Shown piece after piece: positions 61,993 to 64,000 of a DNA stretch of 64,000 nt (its first letter is position 1; each line of letters opens with the position of its first letter). This DNA comes from Allacma fusca (lineage: Eukaryota; Arthropoda; Collembola; Symphypleona; Sminthuridae), in assembly GCA_947179485.1 (NCBI GenBank), contig OX359249.1:310001-374000 (forward strand), in the 5' to 3' direction. The notes beneath the pieces were generated by a model, which had not been told where the DNA came from, did no database searches, and was given only the letters and a program-made list of their open reading frames with translations. A program made the position numbers and the translations under genes.

Positions 61993-64000
61993 ATTTAATA
62001 ATTTCACTGAACAACGGTGTTTGTCTAAAGACAGTAATAAGTAGTTACACTGTATTAACAATAGTTTATAGTCCTTACAGCAATAATAATAGTCCTTATA
62101 TAAAAGACTAGTAAAAGGGACAATTACTCGGGGAGATGGTATACTGTGAGTGTAGAAATTAAAAGCTAAACGGCTTACGATCTTACGAATCAAGCCCTGT
62201 CATGGAGACTTTTATTGTATGCCGTGTGAGCTTATTGGAAGAGTAGCGCGCGGAGCTTTAAATCAACGGACAGGTAGTGCTCGTTAATAATAAGGATGCC
62301 TCACTATTGTGTAAATGATTATGTGCTCTCTTCTATCCTCTTGTAGTAGTTATGATAATATCTTCTGTAAGTTCTTTTCTTAATCCAATTCTTTATCTGT
62401 AAGATAGTAGATTATTAATATACATATATCCAAAAATTAAGCCGTCCTTTAAAGCGATTTTTGATTTCGAAACATAGTTGATTCAATCTGTACGAGTTTT
62501 TTTGAGTTCGTATTACTACATATGCAGAATGTACTCTGTTACCGTAAAATGGTAAATGCTGCAGGTGAAAACTACAAAATGAACTTTTGCTGTTCCAAGT
62601 TCCAACCTCTCCTGTGTTACGCAGGTCTATGAATGGATCCTCGGTTTTGTAGATGAACCAATTCTTATTGCATACATGGAAATTTTCAGTTTTGGTTTAA
62701 TTCCAGGGGTAAAAAATATTGGATTTAAAGGTGTGCATAAATATGTATCTATTAAGCTAATTATCTATCTCTAAATTCTTATCTGCCGTCTGCACTTGTC
62801 AAGGTGTTCGTTAGCTTGACAGTATGAAGGCTAAGAAATTATTTAAAGAAAATCTTGAGCAACAATCGTAATTGAAATTGCACATATTGCATGGCTTGTT
62901 ACTACTTATTAGCAGACAAAACGGGCAGTTTTTACAGATGATTAAAACCGGCGGTACCTTAGAGAATCCGTTATAACGAGAGTTACCTGTAACTGTCATT
63001 TTTTGCCTATCATTGCAACTTGGGGAGGGTCACTCGAGTCAGCTGTGCCATGTAATGCTCTAGGCTCTACTAAGGTTCAATTTACCGTCCCTACACTTTA
63101 CCTTTACCTATGCGTTCCACCATACTCACACAACTATACTTGATCGCATGTTAAACAGTCTAGATGGATTTAACATGGGATTACATGTATTAGGAGGAAG
63201 GAAATTGTATGTGAGTACAGTCTAATTGTTATGCAGAGGTGATTATGTGGATATGATTGTGATGCGGAAATGATTGACTTGGTCAGTTGCGGGAGGAGAT
63301 GGATGGCGGGAAGGAGATTGTGCTGGGCGAGGAGCACAGTCCACACGACGTAGCGGCCTTACTGAAAGAGTTCCTGCGAGACCTACCTGAGCCCTTGCTG
63401 TGCAGAGAGCTGTATGAAGCCTTCCTCCGAACTCAGAGTAATTATAATGACCAGCCAGTAGTTAAAGGCTTACTTAATCACATGCAGAACAGGAGTGAGG
63501 AAGGAGATGAATTGTGCTGATTCCCGCAGAGATCCGCAACCGAAAGGTCCAGTTGGAATGCGTGCAGTCCCTCATCCAGCTTCTCCCAGTTCCCAACCGG
63601 GACACGCTCCATGCCTTACTTGCCCTCTTCGCCAAGGTTGTGGACAACTGTCAGGACACCCGCACGAGGACAGGTCTACTCTCCACCAATCCTCCCATTG
63701 TCCATGTCCCGAGTATATACCGTAGACATCTCAAGTTTCTTTATTTGTATCCGCAGGGGAACTCATCCAAGGTAACAAGATGGAGGCGTACAGTCTGGCC
63801 ACCCTCATAGCTCCGAACATCCTACCCTGCATGCCCCTAGATAGCAATGTGGGATCGGCAGAGCAGAACGCTATTCTGACACGGGAGCGCCGGGACTCTA
63901 TTGACGTCGTCAACTACTTGATCACGAACTACAAGCAGCTCTTCATCCTCCCTCCCGATACACTTAACCAAGTGTACCTCGAACTCCTCGACACCAATCC
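57670..64000 (+). CDS. ARHGAP6-like Rho GTPase-activating protein (3' end outside window)
   Basis: Nine exons with consistent phases: 57670-59937, 60019-60184, 60295-60411, 60977-61164, 61399-61482, 61565-61699, 63287-63437, 63530-63673 and 63757 to the edge, about 1165 codons so far. The first exon encodes 756 mostly disordered residues with proline clusters (near 403 and 650) and a conserved-looking helix ([18 protein letters not shown]). The RhoGAP domain begins around [14 protein letters not shown] (exon 4), carries the catalytic arginine in TTGIFRVSS (about residue 976), then [13 protein letters not shown] and [17 protein letters not shown]. The text after the domain ([11 protein letters not shown]...) matches the ARHGAP6/ARHGAP36 group as I know it. 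It would stimulate GTP hydrolysis by Rho GTPases at the cortex or cytoskeleton. The start is the first ATG of the frame. Confidence 0.88.
61818..62989. mobile_element. Pogo/Tigger-like non-autonomous element in a RhoGAP intron
   Basis: Left end CAGACAACCCTCGCTATAAC and, inverted, right end CAGGTAACTCTCGTTATAAC share CAG-N2-AAC-N-CTCG-N-TATAACGGAT. Both are bordered by TA (61816-61817, 62990-62991). CAG ends, a CTCG-TATAACGG core and TA duplications are typical of pogo/Tigger elements. The interior has no transposase and contains an expanded AG repeat. It accounts for most of the 1.6-kb intron between the arginine-finger exon and the next. Confidence 0.7.
61907..61987. repeat. AG dinucleotide microsatellite, about 40 units
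   Basis: An uninterrupted AG run of about 80 bases inside the pogo-like element, likely highly variable in length. Confidence 0.98.

Overview
The window is eukaryotic and metazoan: genes are split by short GT-AG introns, intergenic DNA is AT-rich and full of DNA transposon remnants, satellites and microsatellites, and the recognisable host genes are animal families (SLC6 transporter, SRSF1 splicing factor, ARHGAP6-type RhoGAP). An arthropod or close relative is my guess; the sequence alone does not fix the species. There is one 200-base assembly gap (14383-14582).

Layout. 1-15.3 kb: a fold-back element with a 25-bp minisatellite core (1238-2597), the first coding exon of a minus-strand SLC6 transporter (4396-4711), a non-autonomous hAT-like element (8929-10174), a 156-bp satellite of about 12 copies (10729-12592), a hammerhead-like motif (13176-13200) and an element with ~115-bp inverted repeats that runs into the gap. 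15276-44103: one 28.8-kb LTR retroelement on the minus strand. 44.6-48.8 kb: three more hAT-like elements, one nested in another, each with an exact 8-bp target duplication. 50.5-50.8 kb: two spliced exons of an unidentified minus-strand gene. 52821-54459: a complete SRSF1 gene. 57670 to the window end: nine exons of an ARHGAP6-like RhoGAP gene, with a pogo/Tigger-like element in its sixth intron.

The giant element is the main discovery. It has TG...CA LTRs (about 1.8% diverged), a 4-bp target duplication (ATAT), a polypurine tract and three uninterrupted ORFs of 2188, 2398 and 2188 codons. Reading in its own direction: 5' LTR; a 3.1-kb leader with about ten hairpins that keep one loop sequence while their stems covary; gag; a textbook -1 frameshift signal (GGGAAAC, 7-nt spacer, G5/C5 hairpin); pol (protease, RT, RNase H, long insert, integrase, long disordered tail); five small coiled-coil ORFs overprinted on the pol tail, all in one alternative frame; a 108-codon ORF joined to the last of them by an ATGA overlap; ORF3, a 2188-residue protein of unknown family with a membrane module in its middle; a possible 88-codon ORF; ORF4, a small predicted type I membrane protein; a 2.7-kb AT-rich 3' region; 3' LTR. 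The intact frames and similar LTRs say the copy is young. Frameshifting would set the Gag:Pol ratio, stop/start coupling could express the small ORFs, and the leader hairpins are candidates for packaging or dimerisation signals; these roles are inferred.
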